A DNA stretch of 64,000 nucleotides from Shewanella oncorhynchi (GCF_012584455.1 NZ_JABAEB010000005.1:62001-126000); one strand, 5' to 3'. Positions 6,966-16,204 are shown, counted from the stretch's first letter. The notes: generated by a model from the letters alone, not told the origin. Numbers and translations are program-made.

Positions 6966-9155
6966 ATGGAAATCAAAGTTAATTTTCTCGACAATCTTAG
7001 ACTTGAAGCCAAGTTTGATGATTTTACCGTGACCGCCGATCAGCCAATCCGCTACAAAGGTGATGGTTCAGCGCCTAGTCCGTTTGACTATTTCTTAGCG
7101 TCGTCAGCCCTGTGTGCGGCCTATTTCGTGAAGGTATATTGCAAAGCCCGTGATATTCCAACGGATAACATTAGACTGTCGCAGAACAATATTGTCGATC
7201 CAGAAGATCGCTACAACCAGATTTTCCAAATTCAAGTTGAGTTACCCGAAGATATTTCGGAGAAAGATCGCGAAGGTATTTTGCGCTCGATTGACCGTTG
7301 TACGGTTAAAAAAGTGGTGCAAACTGGCCCAGAATTTAAAATTGAAACCGTTGAGAACCTAGATTCAGACGCCAATGCCATGTTGATGGGCCAGCCTAAT
7401 GGCGCATCGAGCACCTTTATTCTGGGTAAAGATCTGCCGCTGGAGCAAACCATTGCCAATATGACGGGCATGCTCGCCGATCTTGGAATGAAGATAGAGA
7501 TCTCATCATGGCGCAATATCGTGCCGAACGTGTGGTCACTGCACATTCGTGACGCCGCTTCGCCAATGTGTTTCACCAATGGTAAAGGCGCGACCAAAGA
7601 AAGCGCGCTGTGCTCGGCACTCGGCGAGTTTATTGAGCGTCTGAATAACAACTTTTTCTATAATGATCAATTCTTTGGGACTGAAATCGCCAATAGCGAA
7701 TTTGTGCATTATCCCAATGAAAAGTGGTTTGCGTTAGAAGAAGACGATGCGCTGCCAGCGGGTATTCTCGATGACTATTGCTTAGAGATTTATAACCCAG
7801 ATGACGAGCTGTGCGGCTCGCACTTGATTGATACTAACTCGGGCAATATCAAACGCGGCATTTGTGCGATTCCTTACACCCGTAAATCTGACGGTGAAAC
7901 GGTTTACTTCCCATCGAACCTGATTGAAAACCTGTTCTTAAGCAATGGTATGAGTGCGGGTAATAACCTGCAAGAAGCCCATGTGCAGTGCTTGTCAGAG
8001 ATTTTTGAGCGCGCTGTAAAACGTCAAATCATTGAGCAAGAAATTGTCCTGCCCGATGTGCCTATGTCTGTACTAGAAAAGTACCCAAGCATCCTCGCGG
8101 GCATTAACGGTTTAGAGGAGCAAGGTTTCCCGGTTGTGGTTAAAGATGCCTCACTCGGCGGCCAGTTCCCAGTGATGTGCGTCACCCTGATGAACCCGAA
8201 AACTGGCGGTGTATTTGCCTCCTTTGGCGCGCACCCAAGCTTCGAAGTGGCGTTAGAGCGCAGCCTAACTGAATTACTGCAAGGCCGCAGCTTCGAAGGC
8301 TTAAACGATGTGCCAAAACCGACCTTTAACAGCATGGCGGTCAGCGAGCCAGAAAACTTTGTTGAGCACTTTATTGATTCAACAGGAGTGATTTCATGGC
8401 GCTTCTTTAGCAGTAAATTTGATTATGAATTCTGCGAATGGGATTTCTCTGGCACCAGCGAAGAAGAAGCTGACGGCCTGTTTGGGATCTTAGAAGCGTT
8501 AGGTAAAGAGGTGTATATCGCCGAGTTTACCGATTTAGGCGCATCGGCGTGCCGTATTTTAGTTCCTAATTATTCTGAGATTTATCCAGTTGATGACTTG
8601 ATTTGGGATAACACCAACAAGGCGCTGGCGTACCGTGAAGATATCTTAAATCTGCATTCGTTAAGCACTAAGCAATTGGCTAATTTGGTCAACCGTTTAG
8701 AAGAAAGCCAACTCGATAACTACACGGATATTCGCACCTTAATCGGCATTGTATTTGATGAAAATACCGTGTGGGGAAAACTGACGATTATTGAGCTTAA
8801 GATCCTGATTTATTTGGCACTTGGTGCACACGAAGACGCGATTGAGCTGGTCGGTGAGTTCCTGCAGTTTAACGACAATACCGTTAAACGTGGCCTGTTC
8901 TACCAAGCCATGAATGCTGTGCTGGAAGTGACCTTAGATGAAGAGTTAGAACTTGATGATTTTATCCATAACTTCAACCGTATGTTCGGTAAAGAAGTGA
9001 TGGACAACGTCGTTGGCTCAGTCACAGGAAAAGTGCGTTTTTATGGTTTAACTAAGACCAGCATGCAGCTCGAAGGCATTGAGCCGCATTTAAGATTGAT
9101 TGAAAGCTATAAGAAGTTGCATCAAGCCCGTAAAGCTGCGAAAGACCTGAATTAA
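6966..9155 (+). CDS. ycaO: OsmC domain-YcaO domain fusion protein
   Basis: A 729-residue cytoplasmic protein. Residues 1-~135 form an OsmC-like domain with its conserved cysteine region (FLASSALCAAYFVKVYCK, Cys50 and Cys59). Residues ~150-729 align end to end with E. coli YcaO (VPNVWSLHIRD, FTNGKGATKESALCSALGEF, NEKWF, SAGNNLQEAHVQCLSEIFER, LGGQFPVMCV), including the C-terminal TPR-like extension. YcaO proteins use ATP to activate amide backbones; E. coli YcaO is linked to RimO-dependent methylthiolation of ribosomal protein S12. E. coli YcaO lacks the OsmC part, which in other proteins reduces peroxides. The fusion thus joins a thiol redox domain to an amide-activating enzyme. Start ATG at 6966; the gene ends at a strong terminator. 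Confidence 0.92.
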   Translation: MEIKVNFLDNLRLEAKFDDFTVTADQPIRYKGDGSAPSPFDYFLASSALCAAYFVKVYCKARDIPTDNIRLSQNNIVDPEDRYNQIFQIQVELPEDISEKDREGILRSIDRCTVKKVVQTGPEFKIETVENLDSDANAMLMGQPNGASSTFILGKDLPLEQTIANMTGMLADLGMKIEISSWRNIVPNVWSLHIRDAASPMCFTNGKGATKESALCSALGEFIERLNNNFFYNDQFFGTEIANSEFVHYPNEKWFALEEDDALPAGILDDYCLEIYNPDDELCGSHLIDTNSGNIKRGICAIPYTRKSDGETVYFPSNLIENLFLSNGMSAGNNLQEAHVQCLSEIFERAVKRQIIEQEIVLPDVPMSVLEKYPSILAGINGLEEQGFPVVVKDASLGGQFPVMCVTLMNPKTGGVFASFGAHPSFEVALERSLTELLQGRSFEGLNDVPKPTFNSMAVSEPENFVEHFIDSTGVISWRFFSSKFDYEFCEWDFSGTSEEEADGLFGILEALGKEVYIAEFTDLGASACRILVPNYSEIYPVDDLIWDNTNKALAYREDILNLHSLSTKQLANLVNRLEESQLDNYTDIRTLIGIVFDENTVWGKLTIIELKILIYLALGAHEDAIELVGEFLQFNDNTVKRGLFYQAMNAVLEVTLDEELELDDFIHNFNRMFGKEVMDNVVGSVTGKVRFYGLTKTSMQLEGIEPHLRLIESYKKLHQARKAAKDLN

Positions 9156-9186
9156 TTCTGTTATTTGGCATTAGCTTCATGTGTTT

Positions 9187-9216
9187 AAAAGCGAACCTTT
9201 TGGTTCGCTTTTTTGT
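9187..9216 (+). terminator. Rho-independent terminator of ycaO
   Basis: Stem aaaagcgaacc/ggttcgctttt with a short loop, followed by a T run; 32 bp after the stop codon. Confidence 0.85.
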
Positions 9217-9315
9217 TTGTTGCTCTTTTGATTCGCGCTTCTTATGAGCACTTGTGGCTATCATTTATTAAGGGCGCTTGTTATTGCTATGTGTGGTTTG
9301 AAATGTTCAGCCCGC

Positions 9316-10224
9316 TTAGGCTGTATTTGATATAACTCGATTTTTGCCGTTACGTTTAGCTTGATACAAGGCCGCATCGGCCCGCTTAAGCGTTTCTTCA
9401 TAGGACTTATCCAATGGTTCGATAGAGGCGACTCCAATGCTTACGGTGGCAAACAAGCCATTGACAGCATATTTTTGCAGTTCAGTGTAAAAGCAATCGC
9501 AGAGGTATTCTGCAAATTCAACCGCTTGCGAATGCTCAACCCCAGGTAGGGCAATCACAAATTCATCGCCACCAAAACGATACGCGCTATCGGTTTTTCT
9601 AAATTGAGTTCGGCAGGTTTCGGCAACTGCGATGATGATTTGATCGCCAGCATAGTGACCCAACTGATCATTGATGGACTTTAAATGGTCTAAATCGAGG
9701 ATCAAGATTGAGGTGGGAATACGGTGGCGCTGAAATATATCGAATTGAAAGGTTAAATCACGTTCTAAGCGGCGACGGTTATACAGCCCTGTCAGCTGAT
9801 CGGTATCGCTTAGTTGACGTAGTTGCAGTTCAAGTTCATGCCGCTTGGAAATATTACTGGCGACCCAAAGCACCACAGGCTCATCATCAACCAGAAAGTC
9901 TAGTGCTTGAATGCGTCCCTCAAACCAAATGGGTTGTTCAGGGCCTATATCGGGTAAGCCTTTGACATCTTTATTGCTCAATTCATATTCTTCGATCAGT
10001 AATTTTCGGCTGGTTAATGCACTTTCGATAACCTGTAAGAAGTAATTGAGTTTGTCAGCCTTTAACACATCGCTAAGATACAAGCCGATTAGGCCACTAC
10101 CATCGTGGTAATAACGGTCATCTTTACCACCGAAGACGGCAATGTATTTACCACTTTTTGACAGAACAAAAGTAGGATCAGGAAGTGCATCAAGGACTAA
10201 AGCCATTTCTTCTATTTTGATCAT
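9316..10224 (-). CDS. Diguanylate cyclase with N-terminal PAS-type sensor
   Basis: A 302-residue soluble protein. Residues ~8-130 form a PAS-like domain (LVLDALPDPTFVLSKSGKYI, ending in VASNISKRHELELQLRQLS). Residues ~140-300 form a GGDEF domain with DTDQLTGLYNRRRLE, DLDHLKSINDQLGHYAGDQ and the active-site RFGGDEF. It should make c-di-GMP from two GTP. The RKTD five residues before GGDEF matches the RxxD inhibitory site, so product feedback is expected. There is no membrane segment, so the signal is cytoplasmic and unknown. No EAL domain is present. It stands alone, with a 398-bp gap before the next gene. Confidence 0.92.
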   Translation of the reverse strand: MIKIEEMALVLDALPDPTFVLSKSGKYIAVFGGKDDRYYHDGSGLIGLYLSDVLKADKLNYFLQVIESALTSRKLLIEEYELSNKDVKGLPDIGPEQPIWFEGRIQALDFLVDDEPVVLWVASNISKRHELELQLRQLSDTDQLTGLYNRRRLERDLTFQFDIFQRHRIPTSILILDLDHLKSINDQLGHYAGDQIIIAVAETCRTQFRKTDSAYRFGGDEFVIALPGVEHSQAVEFAEYLCDCFYTELQKYAVNGLFATVSIGVASIEPLDKSYEETLKRADAALYQAKRNGKNRVISNTA

Positions 10225-10622
10225 CGATTAAAATCCCTGTGGAAAATCACCCAACCTTAAGTCCGCGTGTCCAAGTTATCATAGATAAACTACTCTTTGG
10301 CGCTTTAGCCGCGAATGCATCCTGCGAACTCATTACAATTTAGCCGCTTTTGTGGGTAACAACAAACCATAACAATATGCCGTACAATTTATTTGTCGTC
10401 GCGATTTTACCAAGGCATCAGAGCGTTCGATGGCGCAGAGTTGTATCCCTGTTGAGGCTTAAAACCTAAGTCATGCGATCGTATCGAGTCAGTCGTGATG
10501 TCTTGAACTTTAGCGTTTGTGCTTATGTTCAAAAAGCTTCATTGCGGTGTTTAGTGGACAGATGATTTTCGAGTAGAATCTAGGGCCTTAATTGTGGTTT
10601 TAATTTTACACAGGGATTTATA
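10225..10622. other. Intergenic region without recognised gene
   Basis: It separates a minus-strand diguanylate cyclase gene and a plus-strand cupin gene, so it must hold both promoters. I found no convincing operator or RNA element; ribosome sites are present next to both starts. Confidence 0.5.
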
Positions 10623-11093
10623 ATGCATACTGCAGATGATTTTATTGAACATTTAGCGCTAGAGCAGCATGTTGAAGGCGGTTATTACCGCTCATCCTAT
10701 CGTTCAGAAACGGCATTTGATCAGACTCGGGCATTATGGAGCAGTATCTATTTTTTGCTGCGTACGGGAGAGGTTTCCCATTTCCATCGTCTGACAGCTG
10801 ATGAAATGTGGTATTTCCATGCGGGGCAATCGCTGACGATTTACATGATTGATCCTGATGGGGTGCTAACGACGGCGCAATTAGGGCTTAATATAGCTGC
10901 GGGCGAGCGGCCACAGTTTTTAGTCCCTAAGGGCTGTATCTTTGGTTCAGCCATGAATCAAGATGGTTTTTCATTAGTGGGTTGCATGGTATCGCCCGGT
11001 TTTACCTTTGATGATTTTGAGCTGTTTAGCCAACAAACTTTGTTAGCCCAATATCCACAGCATAGTGACATCATCCAACGTCTGAGCCGTTAG
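10623..11093 (+). CDS. Cupin superfamily protein (DUF985 / cupin_5)
   Basis: A 156-residue protein matching the cupin_5 (DUF985) family end to end: HVEGGYYRSSYRSE, SSIYFLLRTGEVSHFHRLTA (with the His-rich cupin motif 1), DEMWYFHAGQSLTIYMID, a FLVPKGCIFGSAM motif and VGCMVSPGFTFDDFEL near the C-terminus. The fold is a small beta barrel as in yeast YML079w; its substrate is unknown and a carbohydrate-type ligand has been proposed for the family. It lies about 200 bp upstream of the Lgt-like gene on the same strand. ATG at 10623 follows an acagggattta ribosome site. Confidence 0.9.
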   Translation: MHTADDFIEHLALEQHVEGGYYRSSYRSETAFDQTRALWSSIYFLLRTGEVSHFHRLTADEMWYFHAGQSLTIYMIDPDGVLTTAQLGLNIAAGERPQFLVPKGCIFGSAMNQDGFSLVGCMVSPGFTFDDFELFSQQTLLAQYPQHSDIIQRLSR

Positions 11094-11303
11094 GGAAGTG
11101 CTAAAGTCAGTTAAATTTAGCCAGTTGATTCGTTAAATGGTAACTTGGTTGACATTGCCTCATTCGGCAAAACCAAGGTCGCTCTGAGTCATTAAATTTG
11201 ACTCAATAGTAAGATATCCCCGCGACAAGGCTTGTCTATTGGCGTTTAACCACGTAAAACATGCTTTTTGGCGTACCTCTATGTACCAAGTGTTATGGAG
11301 TAA

Positions 11304-12089
11304 TTGAATTTGGAACACTTAGTGTGGGAGCTCGATCCTGTATTAATCTCGTTTATGGGACTAAAAATACATTGGTATGGAGTCCTGTTTGCTGTTGCTA
11401 TTACTGCTGGTTTTCAGGTGATGAAGCGGATTTATATCAAGGAAAATCTCGATCTTGAGTCCCTTGATAATTTACTGATTTATTGTGTGGTTGGCATTAT
11501 TGTGGGTGCGCGTTTGGCCCATTGTATGTTCTACGATCCGACTTATTACTTTGCTCATCCGCTTAAGATCTTGGCGATTTGGGAAGGCGGACTCGCCAGC
11601 CACGGTGGTGGTTTAGGCGCGATTCTGGCCTTGTATTATTACCAACGTAAAGTGAAGCTACCATTTCTGTTTTTGTTGGACAGACTCGCGATCGCCACCG
11701 CCATTTTTGGCTTTTTTGTGCGTATGGCAAACTTCGCCAACTCAGAAATTTTAGGCGATCCTACGACTCAACCTTGGGGCATTATATTTGCCCGTGTCGA
11801 CATGTTGCCAAGACATCCAGCACAGCTCTATGAGGCTTTCGCTTATTTAGCTATCTTTATTGGTCTGTATGCTTTGTATCAATACACGCAGATTAAACAA
11901 AGACATGGGGCTATTTTCGGCCTGTTTCTGGTGTCGGTGTTTAGTGCGCGAATTGCGATTGAGTCGATTAAAGTTAGCCAAGCGGCTTACTCTGAAACTT
12001 TCTTAAGTGCGGGACAACTTCTGAGCTTACCGTTTTTAGCCGTAGGTATAGTTTTGTTGTTCTTGGCGTATCGAAAGAAAACCGTTTAA
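11304..12089 (+). CDS. Prolipoprotein diacylglyceryl transferase (Lgt) family protein
   Basis: A 261-residue polytopic inner-membrane protein with about seven helices. Lgt transfers diacylglycerol from phosphatidylglycerol to the lipobox cysteine of prolipoproteins. Family features present are WYGVLFAVAI (residues 24-33), LIYCVVGIIVGARLAHCMFY, WEGGLASHGGGLGA (His100), RMANFANSEILG (Arg140, Asn143, Glu148), LPRHPAQLYEA and SARIAIES (Arg216), covering the residues that matter in E. coli Lgt. It is shorter and more diverged than typical proteobacterial Lgt and has no adjacent thyA, the usual partner in gammaproteobacteria, so it may be a second copy. The start is TTG: 11304, or 11310, which has better spacing (9 nt) from the ggag at 11297. 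The hairpin at 12109 terminates it. Confidence 0.85.
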   Translation: MNLEHLVWELDPVLISFMGLKIHWYGVLFAVAITAGFQVMKRIYIKENLDLESLDNLLIYCVVGIIVGARLAHCMFYDPTYYFAHPLKILAIWEGGLASHGGGLGAILALYYYQRKVKLPFLFLLDRLAIATAIFGFFVRMANFANSEILGDPTTQPWGIIFARVDMLPRHPAQLYEAFAYLAIFIGLYALYQYTQIKQRHGAIFGLFLVSVFSARIAIESIKVSQAAYSETFLSAGQLLSLPFLAVGIVLLFLAYRKKTV

Positions 12090-12108
12090 ATCTGAATATC
12101 AAACGATT

Positions 12109-12144
12109 AAAAAAGGCTTTCTATCTAGATAGAAAGCCTTTTTT
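12109..12144. terminator. Bidirectional terminator between the Lgt-like and esterase genes
   Basis: A perfect 18-bp stem aaaaaaggctttctatct/agatagaaagcctttttt with flanking A and T runs, placed between two convergent genes. Confidence 0.9.
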
Positions 12145-12172
12145 ATGAATGAATTAATCATCAAGTATGACG

Positions 12173-13090
12173 TTAGGTTGTCTTCACTATATTGGTCACC
12201 TGCACCATGGCATCCCGAGCGGAACGGCTCACGCCCGAGAGTTGGAAGAAACCATGGATGACGCCAAGATAACGACGGCAGTGGACATTGACGCCAGCCT
12301 CTAATAGATTCCTAAATAGCTGTTCACCTTCATCGACGAGTGGATCGAATTCGGCGGTGATGATATGGGTTTCGGGTAAGCCTGCTAAGTCATCACGGCG
12401 TAGTGGACTGGCTTCGGCATCGGTTCTGGGGTGCCAATCTAAATACAGATCGAAACCTGTTAGCAAGGTGTCGCGGGTGATGATGTATTTCTCGCCATTG
12501 TCGCTATAGCTTTGGCTCTTCGCGGTGGCATCGAGCATAGGATAGATAAGCACTTGTTTCTGTGGCAACCATTGCCCTTTGGCTTTTAAACGCAGGCAAG
12601 TGACTAGGGCTAAATGGCCGCCGGCGCTGTCGCCCATTAGGGTGATCTTAGTGTTATCACCGCCCCATTGGGGACAATGTTGATAGATGACTTCTGCGGC
12701 ATGGCAGGCATCGTCGTGGGCAGCGGGATAAACATGTTCTGGGGCGAGGCGATAGCGAACGGCGATCACCAGTGCGCCAGAATCATTGGCGAGTTTTCGC
12801 AGTTGTTGATTATGGGTTTCAACGCCGCCACTGACAAAACAGCCACCATGGTAGTAAATGACGATAGGTAAATTGTTTGCCGCCGAGGGTTTGAACAGAG
12901 TTAATTCTGCGCCATCGATGGAAATAGATCTAACCTCGAACACCTCTTCAGGCTCACCCGCGAGTACAGTGCTGGCAATATAACCTTGTCTACGTTGCTC
13001 AATACTTTGCTCTCGCACCGATGGGCAGCCCGCCGCGATAAACTCGCTAACCAATTGTTTAATTCCCTCTTCTAAATAGAGTTGGCTCAT
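12173..13090 (-). CDS. Alpha/beta hydrolase, hormone-sensitive lipase (HSL)-type esterase
   Basis: A 305-residue cytoplasmic esterase. The HSL hallmark oxyanion motif is HGGCFVSGG (near residues 80-88) and the nucleophile elbow GDSAGG (near 153-158). A catalytic acid is expected in TAEFDPLVDEGEQL (around 245-258) and the histidine in VIHGFFQLSG (around 278). The preceding YRLAPEHVYPAAHDDA is typical of this family, which hydrolyses short acyl esters. The physiological substrate is unknown. Monocistronic; convergent with the Lgt-like gene across a bidirectional terminator. Confidence 0.92.
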   Translation of the reverse strand: MSQLYLEEGIKQLVSEFIAAGCPSVREQSIEQRRQGYIASTVLAGEPEEVFEVRSISIDGAELTLFKPSAANNLPIVIYYHGGCFVSGGVETHNQQLRKLANDSGALVIAVRYRLAPEHVYPAAHDDACHAAEVIYQHCPQWGGDNTKITLMGDSAGGHLALVTCLRLKAKGQWLPQKQVLIYPMLDATAKSQSYSDNGEKYIITRDTLLTGFDLYLDWHPRTDAEASPLRRDDLAGLPETHIITAEFDPLVDEGEQLFRNLLEAGVNVHCRRYLGVIHGFFQLSGVSRSARDAMVQVTNIVKTT

Positions 13091-13153
13091 TTAATACTCC
13101 CTCAATTTTTAGTGCGCTCGGCTGTTCTGCAATGGGCTGAGTTTATCGGCAGC

Positions 13154-13223
13154 TTAATTGAATTGGTAGCCTAGATTCACACTCAGCCATGAGCTCTATC
13201 ATGATTGCGGAAATTAACTTTGG
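13154..13223 (-). pseudogene. Possible remnant of an outer-membrane beta-barrel gene (C-terminal tail)
   Basis: On the minus strand, WLSVNLGYQFN followed by TAA has the look of the last strand of a barrel protein. VNFRNHDRAHG lies just upstream in another frame, as if one indel separated the two. In-frame stops close both within about 15 codons. Nothing else of a barrel gene can be read in the 13091-13502 gap, which otherwise holds only the MATE gene's promoter region (possible -10 taaaat). This is a weak, pattern-based call. Confidence 0.25.
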
Positions 13224-13502
13224 TATTAACTTAGTAATGAATACGGTTGCAGTCGGCATCTTTTTCACTATTACAGATTGAGTTGTAGGGTGTCTTGTAA
13301 GAAAATTACCAACTTAATTGACTGTCAGGCTTAATGCGCTTAAATGTCCGCCTGATTGTGCGTTCGATAGCACTTTGATGTCTATTTGTGAAAGTGGGTT
13401 TCAGTCTCTTGGCTAAAATATAGGTTGCCAAGATGCTGTTTGAGCGACACATTGAGCCAGCGATCACACTCGTTATTCGTTCTCTATTTGCAGGAATCTT
13501 TC

Positions 13503-14864
13503 GTGGCCAAAGCACCCAAAACATTGCAACAGCGCATGGGCATAGTTGCCCTGACGTGGCCGATTTTTATCGAGACCTTGCTGCAATCTCTGCTTGGGAT
13601 CTGCGATATCTTTATGCTGAGCCATTATTCCGATAATGCGGTTGCCGCAGTGGGACTCACGACTCAGCTGATGTTCTTCATGATGGTCATGTCCATGATG
13701 GTGAGTACGGGCGCAAGTATTTTGATTAGCCAAAGCAATGGGGCAGGCCAACCGCAGCAGGCTGTCGATATCGGGGTGGCGAGTGTCGTATTGAGTTTGG
13801 TATTAGCCTTGGTCATGGGCGCATCTATGTTCTTTGGTGCTAAGGGCATTATCGGCTTATTTGCGCTTGAGCACGATGTGGCTGGTTTTGGATATGACTA
13901 TTTGGTGATTTGCGGCAGCTTGAGCATAGGGCTAGTGATGAACATTGCCTTCGCCGCTATTTTGCGTAGTTACGGTTTTACCCGCTCGGCCATGTTAGTT
14001 ACCTCGAGCACGGGCTTAATGAACGTGATCGGTAATTATATTGCCCTGTATTCACCCTTTGGTTTACCTGTTTATGGGGTAACAGGGGTGGCGATATCGA
14101 CAGTGACCAGCCAGGTCATTGGTGCGTTTATCATGCTGATGGTGATCCGGCATAAGCAAATTCCGCTGCCACTGCAACGACTTAAGCTTTTACCGCGCAG
14201 CACTTATTGGAGTGTGATGCGTATTGGCCTGCTCAATGCTGGCGAGATGCTGTCTTATAATGTGGCTCAGATGACCATCATCTACTTTATCAGCCAGATG
14301 GGCACTTTATCGCTCACGGCCTACACCTATGGCTTGAACATTAGCCGTTTTATCTATTGTTTTGCAGTCGCACTCGGGCAGGCGACGCAAATCCAGACTG
14401 GATATTATGTGGGTAAACAATGGTTCGATGAAATCACCACTCGGGTGCAGCGTTACTGTTTGGTGGGCTTTATCGCTTCACTGACCATAGTATTAGTCTT
14501 CTACTGGCAGCGATTCGTTATTGTCGGCTGGTTGAGTGAAAACGAAGAAGTTATCCAACTAACAGCGTTATTGCTTGCGGGTTCCATCGCCCTTGAAACC
14601 GGACGAGTGTTTAATCTGGTGATTATCTCGGCGCTCAAGGGCGCCGGTGATGTGGCGTTCCCTGTGCGTATAGGTCTTTTTAGCATGTGGGGTATTGGGG
14701 TGTTTTTTGCTTGGTTCTTTGGCTTGCATTTAGGTTATGGCGTGCTTGCAGCATGGCTGGCCGTTGCGGCAGATGAATGGGTGCGTGGATTGATTATGGT
14801 GCACCGTTGGCGCTCGGGTCGCTGGCAGCGTTTTACGCGTATTCCGCCAGTAACCCTAGCTTAA
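13503..14864 (+). CDS. MATE family efflux transporter
   Basis: About 453 residues and 12 predicted membrane helices, a typical MATE (multidrug and toxin extrusion) protein exporting cationic compounds in exchange for Na+ or H+. N-terminal features are IVALTWPIFIETLLQSLLGI, DIFMLSHYSDNAVAAVGL and STGASILISQSNGAG (residues ~85-100). The internal second repeat begins near SVMRIGLLNAGEMLSYNVAQ. GTG at 13503 (MAKAPKTLQQRMG) is preferred: aggaa stands 8 nt upstream, and the upstream in-frame extension from 13425 has no family match. Substrate is not predictable. It is convergent with the DUF4274 gene 27 bp downstream. Confidence 0.92.
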   Translation: MAKAPKTLQQRMGIVALTWPIFIETLLQSLLGICDIFMLSHYSDNAVAAVGLTTQLMFFMMVMSMMVSTGASILISQSNGAGQPQQAVDIGVASVVLSLVLALVMGASMFFGAKGIIGLFALEHDVAGFGYDYLVICGSLSIGLVMNIAFAAILRSYGFTRSAMLVTSSTGLMNVIGNYIALYSPFGLPVYGVTGVAISTVTSQVIGAFIMLMVIRHKQIPLPLQRLKLLPRSTYWSVMRIGLLNAGEMLSYNVAQMTIIYFISQMGTLSLTAYTYGLNISRFIYCFAVALGQATQIQTGYYVGKQWFDEITTRVQRYCLVGFIASLTIVLVFYWQRFVIVGWLSENEEVIQLTALLLAGSIALETGRVFNLVIISALKGAGDVAFPVRIGLFSMWGIGVFFAWFFGLHLGYGVLAAWLAVAADEWVRGLIMVHRWRSGRWQRFTRIPPVTLA

Positions 14865-14891
14865 ACTGTTCTGATATCAAAAGGTCAACGC

Positions 14892-15497
14892 TTATTGGTT
14901 GCCCCATTTGCCCGATTTCAGTAGTTCATTTTTAAATTGTAGATACCTTGGATGCCCTTCATAGGTTTCGATTTCCATAGTGCTGTAGGGGGCAAAAATA
15001 GCCCCTGGAATTTGGCATCCTCTAGTAAGAACGTCTTCTAATGAGGGCATAAAACATTCTTTAATCGGGTCAAAATGGATTTTATAACTGGCATAGCCGC
15101 GCGCAACAAATCTATCGGTTATGGTTTTGAATAGCTGTCCAAAAGGCGTGTCGAGCGTCTCCGGCGTGGAGTAATAAAAGCCTTGTCCGTACCAGTAGAG
15201 TAATAAGGCGGTACCTGCGTCGCAGAGTGGATGTTCGATAATCGCCCTGACCATGTCGGGATCATCGTTATCCCAATTCAAGTTGGCCGCGACAAAATGC
15301 AATTCCTCCATACTTTGTAAGTCACTGATACAGGTGATTTGCGTTGCCGCTTTGCCAAAGTAGGTACTGTCTTGATGTAAAAAGTCGTAATCGGGATCGG
15401 CGAGTAATTTGGCGAGTTGTTGTTGATTGGCAAAACAGCCAAATTCTGCGCATTCATAGGCGCGAATAAATTGTTCTTGTGAGAGTAATTTAGCCAA
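14892..15497 (-). CDS. DUF4274 domain protein
   Basis: A 201-residue cytoplasmic protein. The middle (residues ~65-115: EELHFVAANLNWDNDDPDMV, then ICDAGTALLLYWYGQG-like text) matches DUF4274, whose signature is a NWDDG-type motif followed by TALxIYW. The N-terminal part (MAKLLSQEQFIRAYECAEFG) and the tail have no recognised domain. DUF4274 proteins are often found beside SMI1/KNR4-type proteins in accessory regions, but here the neighbours are a CBS-domain gene 98 bp upstream on the same strand and the convergent MATE gene. Function unknown. Confidence 0.8.
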   Translation of the reverse strand: MAKLLSQEQFIRAYECAEFGCFANQQQLAKLLADPDYDFLHQDSTYFGKAATQITCISDLQSMEELHFVAANLNWDNDDPDMVRAIIEHPLCDAGTALLLYWYGQGFYYSTPETLDTPFGQLFKTITDRFVARGYASYKIHFDPIKECFMPSLEDVLTRGCQIPGAIFAPYSTMEIETYEGHPRYLQFKNELLKSGKWGNQ

Positions 15498-15595
15498 GGG
15501 AATCCTTTCTTTTTATAGAACACACAGTTTATAAAAAAGACAGCGTCAGCCTTGCGTAGCAAAAGGCTGACATGGAAGAAAGGGAGCGTAAAACG

Positions 15596-16021
15596 TTACG
15601 CTTGCTGTTGCAGTAGGGTACGGCACAGCTTAATAAAGTCCGATGAAGTGACGATACCGAGTACCTTTTTATCGACATCGACGACGGGCAAGCAGCCGAG
15701 TTTGTTTTCAATAAAATATTCCACCACCACAGTTAAGGGCTCGTCGGCGGTTAGATGCTGATACTCTTTATCCATCACTGTCGTGATTGGCGTGTATCGC
15801 TCTTTACGTTCGAGCGCGCCTTGGCCGTACTTGTTCAACATAGTCATCACGCTGGCGATCATCTTTTTATGGGTGAGTACGCCAACGAGGGTGCCATCAA
15901 TTTCAGAAATCACAGGTAAGTGGCGTACGCCACGGGTTTGCATCAGATGGTGGGCATCTTTCAAACTGGCGCCATCGCTGATGCAGATGACTTGATCACT
16001 CATAATATCGCTGACTTTCAT
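15596..16021 (-). CDS. CBS-pair domain protein
   Basis: A 141-residue protein made of two CBS motifs: residues 1-~60 (MKVSDIMSDQVICISDGASL, VRHLPVISEIDGTLVGVLTH) and ~75-135 (TTVMDKEYQHLTADEPLTVV, KLGCLPVVDVDKKVLGIVTS). CBS pairs bind adenine nucleotides and act as energy or ionic sensors; without an attached catalytic domain this one would act through a partner. ATG at 16021 has the ribosome site aaggaatttaaca. It is divergent from the PhoD-like gene. Confidence 0.9.
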   Translation of the reverse strand: MKVSDIMSDQVICISDGASLKDAHHLMQTRGVRHLPVISEIDGTLVGVLTHKKMIASVMTMLNKYGQGALERKERYTPITTVMDKEYQHLTADEPLTVVVEYFIENKLGCLPVVDVDKKVLGIVTSSDFIKLCRTLLQQQA

Positions 16022-16175
16022 TGTTAAATTCCTTTTCTTGCCATTCTCTGGCGTGCATTTAACACGCTGCGTTAGCCTGCACCGATGTTAGCAGCTTCTC
16101 TGTAAGCTACGCCAGTCCTGCACAAATAAAGTACGCTATCCAGTATAAGTGTTTGAATTGATAGATATCATAAAA

Positions 16176-16204
16176 GGCTGACAAAGATGTCACAAATATG
16201 TAAC
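16176..16204 (+). promoter_or_regulatory. Candidate PhoB box upstream of the PhoD-like gene
   Basis: ATGTCAC-AAAT-ATGTAAC (16187-16204) fits the 7-4-7 direct-repeat layout of a Pho box (CTGTCAT-N4-CTGTCAC). A weaker third unit (ggctgac) lies 11 bp upstream, giving three 11-bp steps. It is 70-98 bp upstream of the phosphatase start. The call rests on spacing and similarity only. Confidence 0.5.

Noticed and set aside
13306..13524. 72-codon minus-strand frame across the MATE gene start
   Set aside because: It runs antisense over the chosen MATE start and has no coding character or ribosome site.
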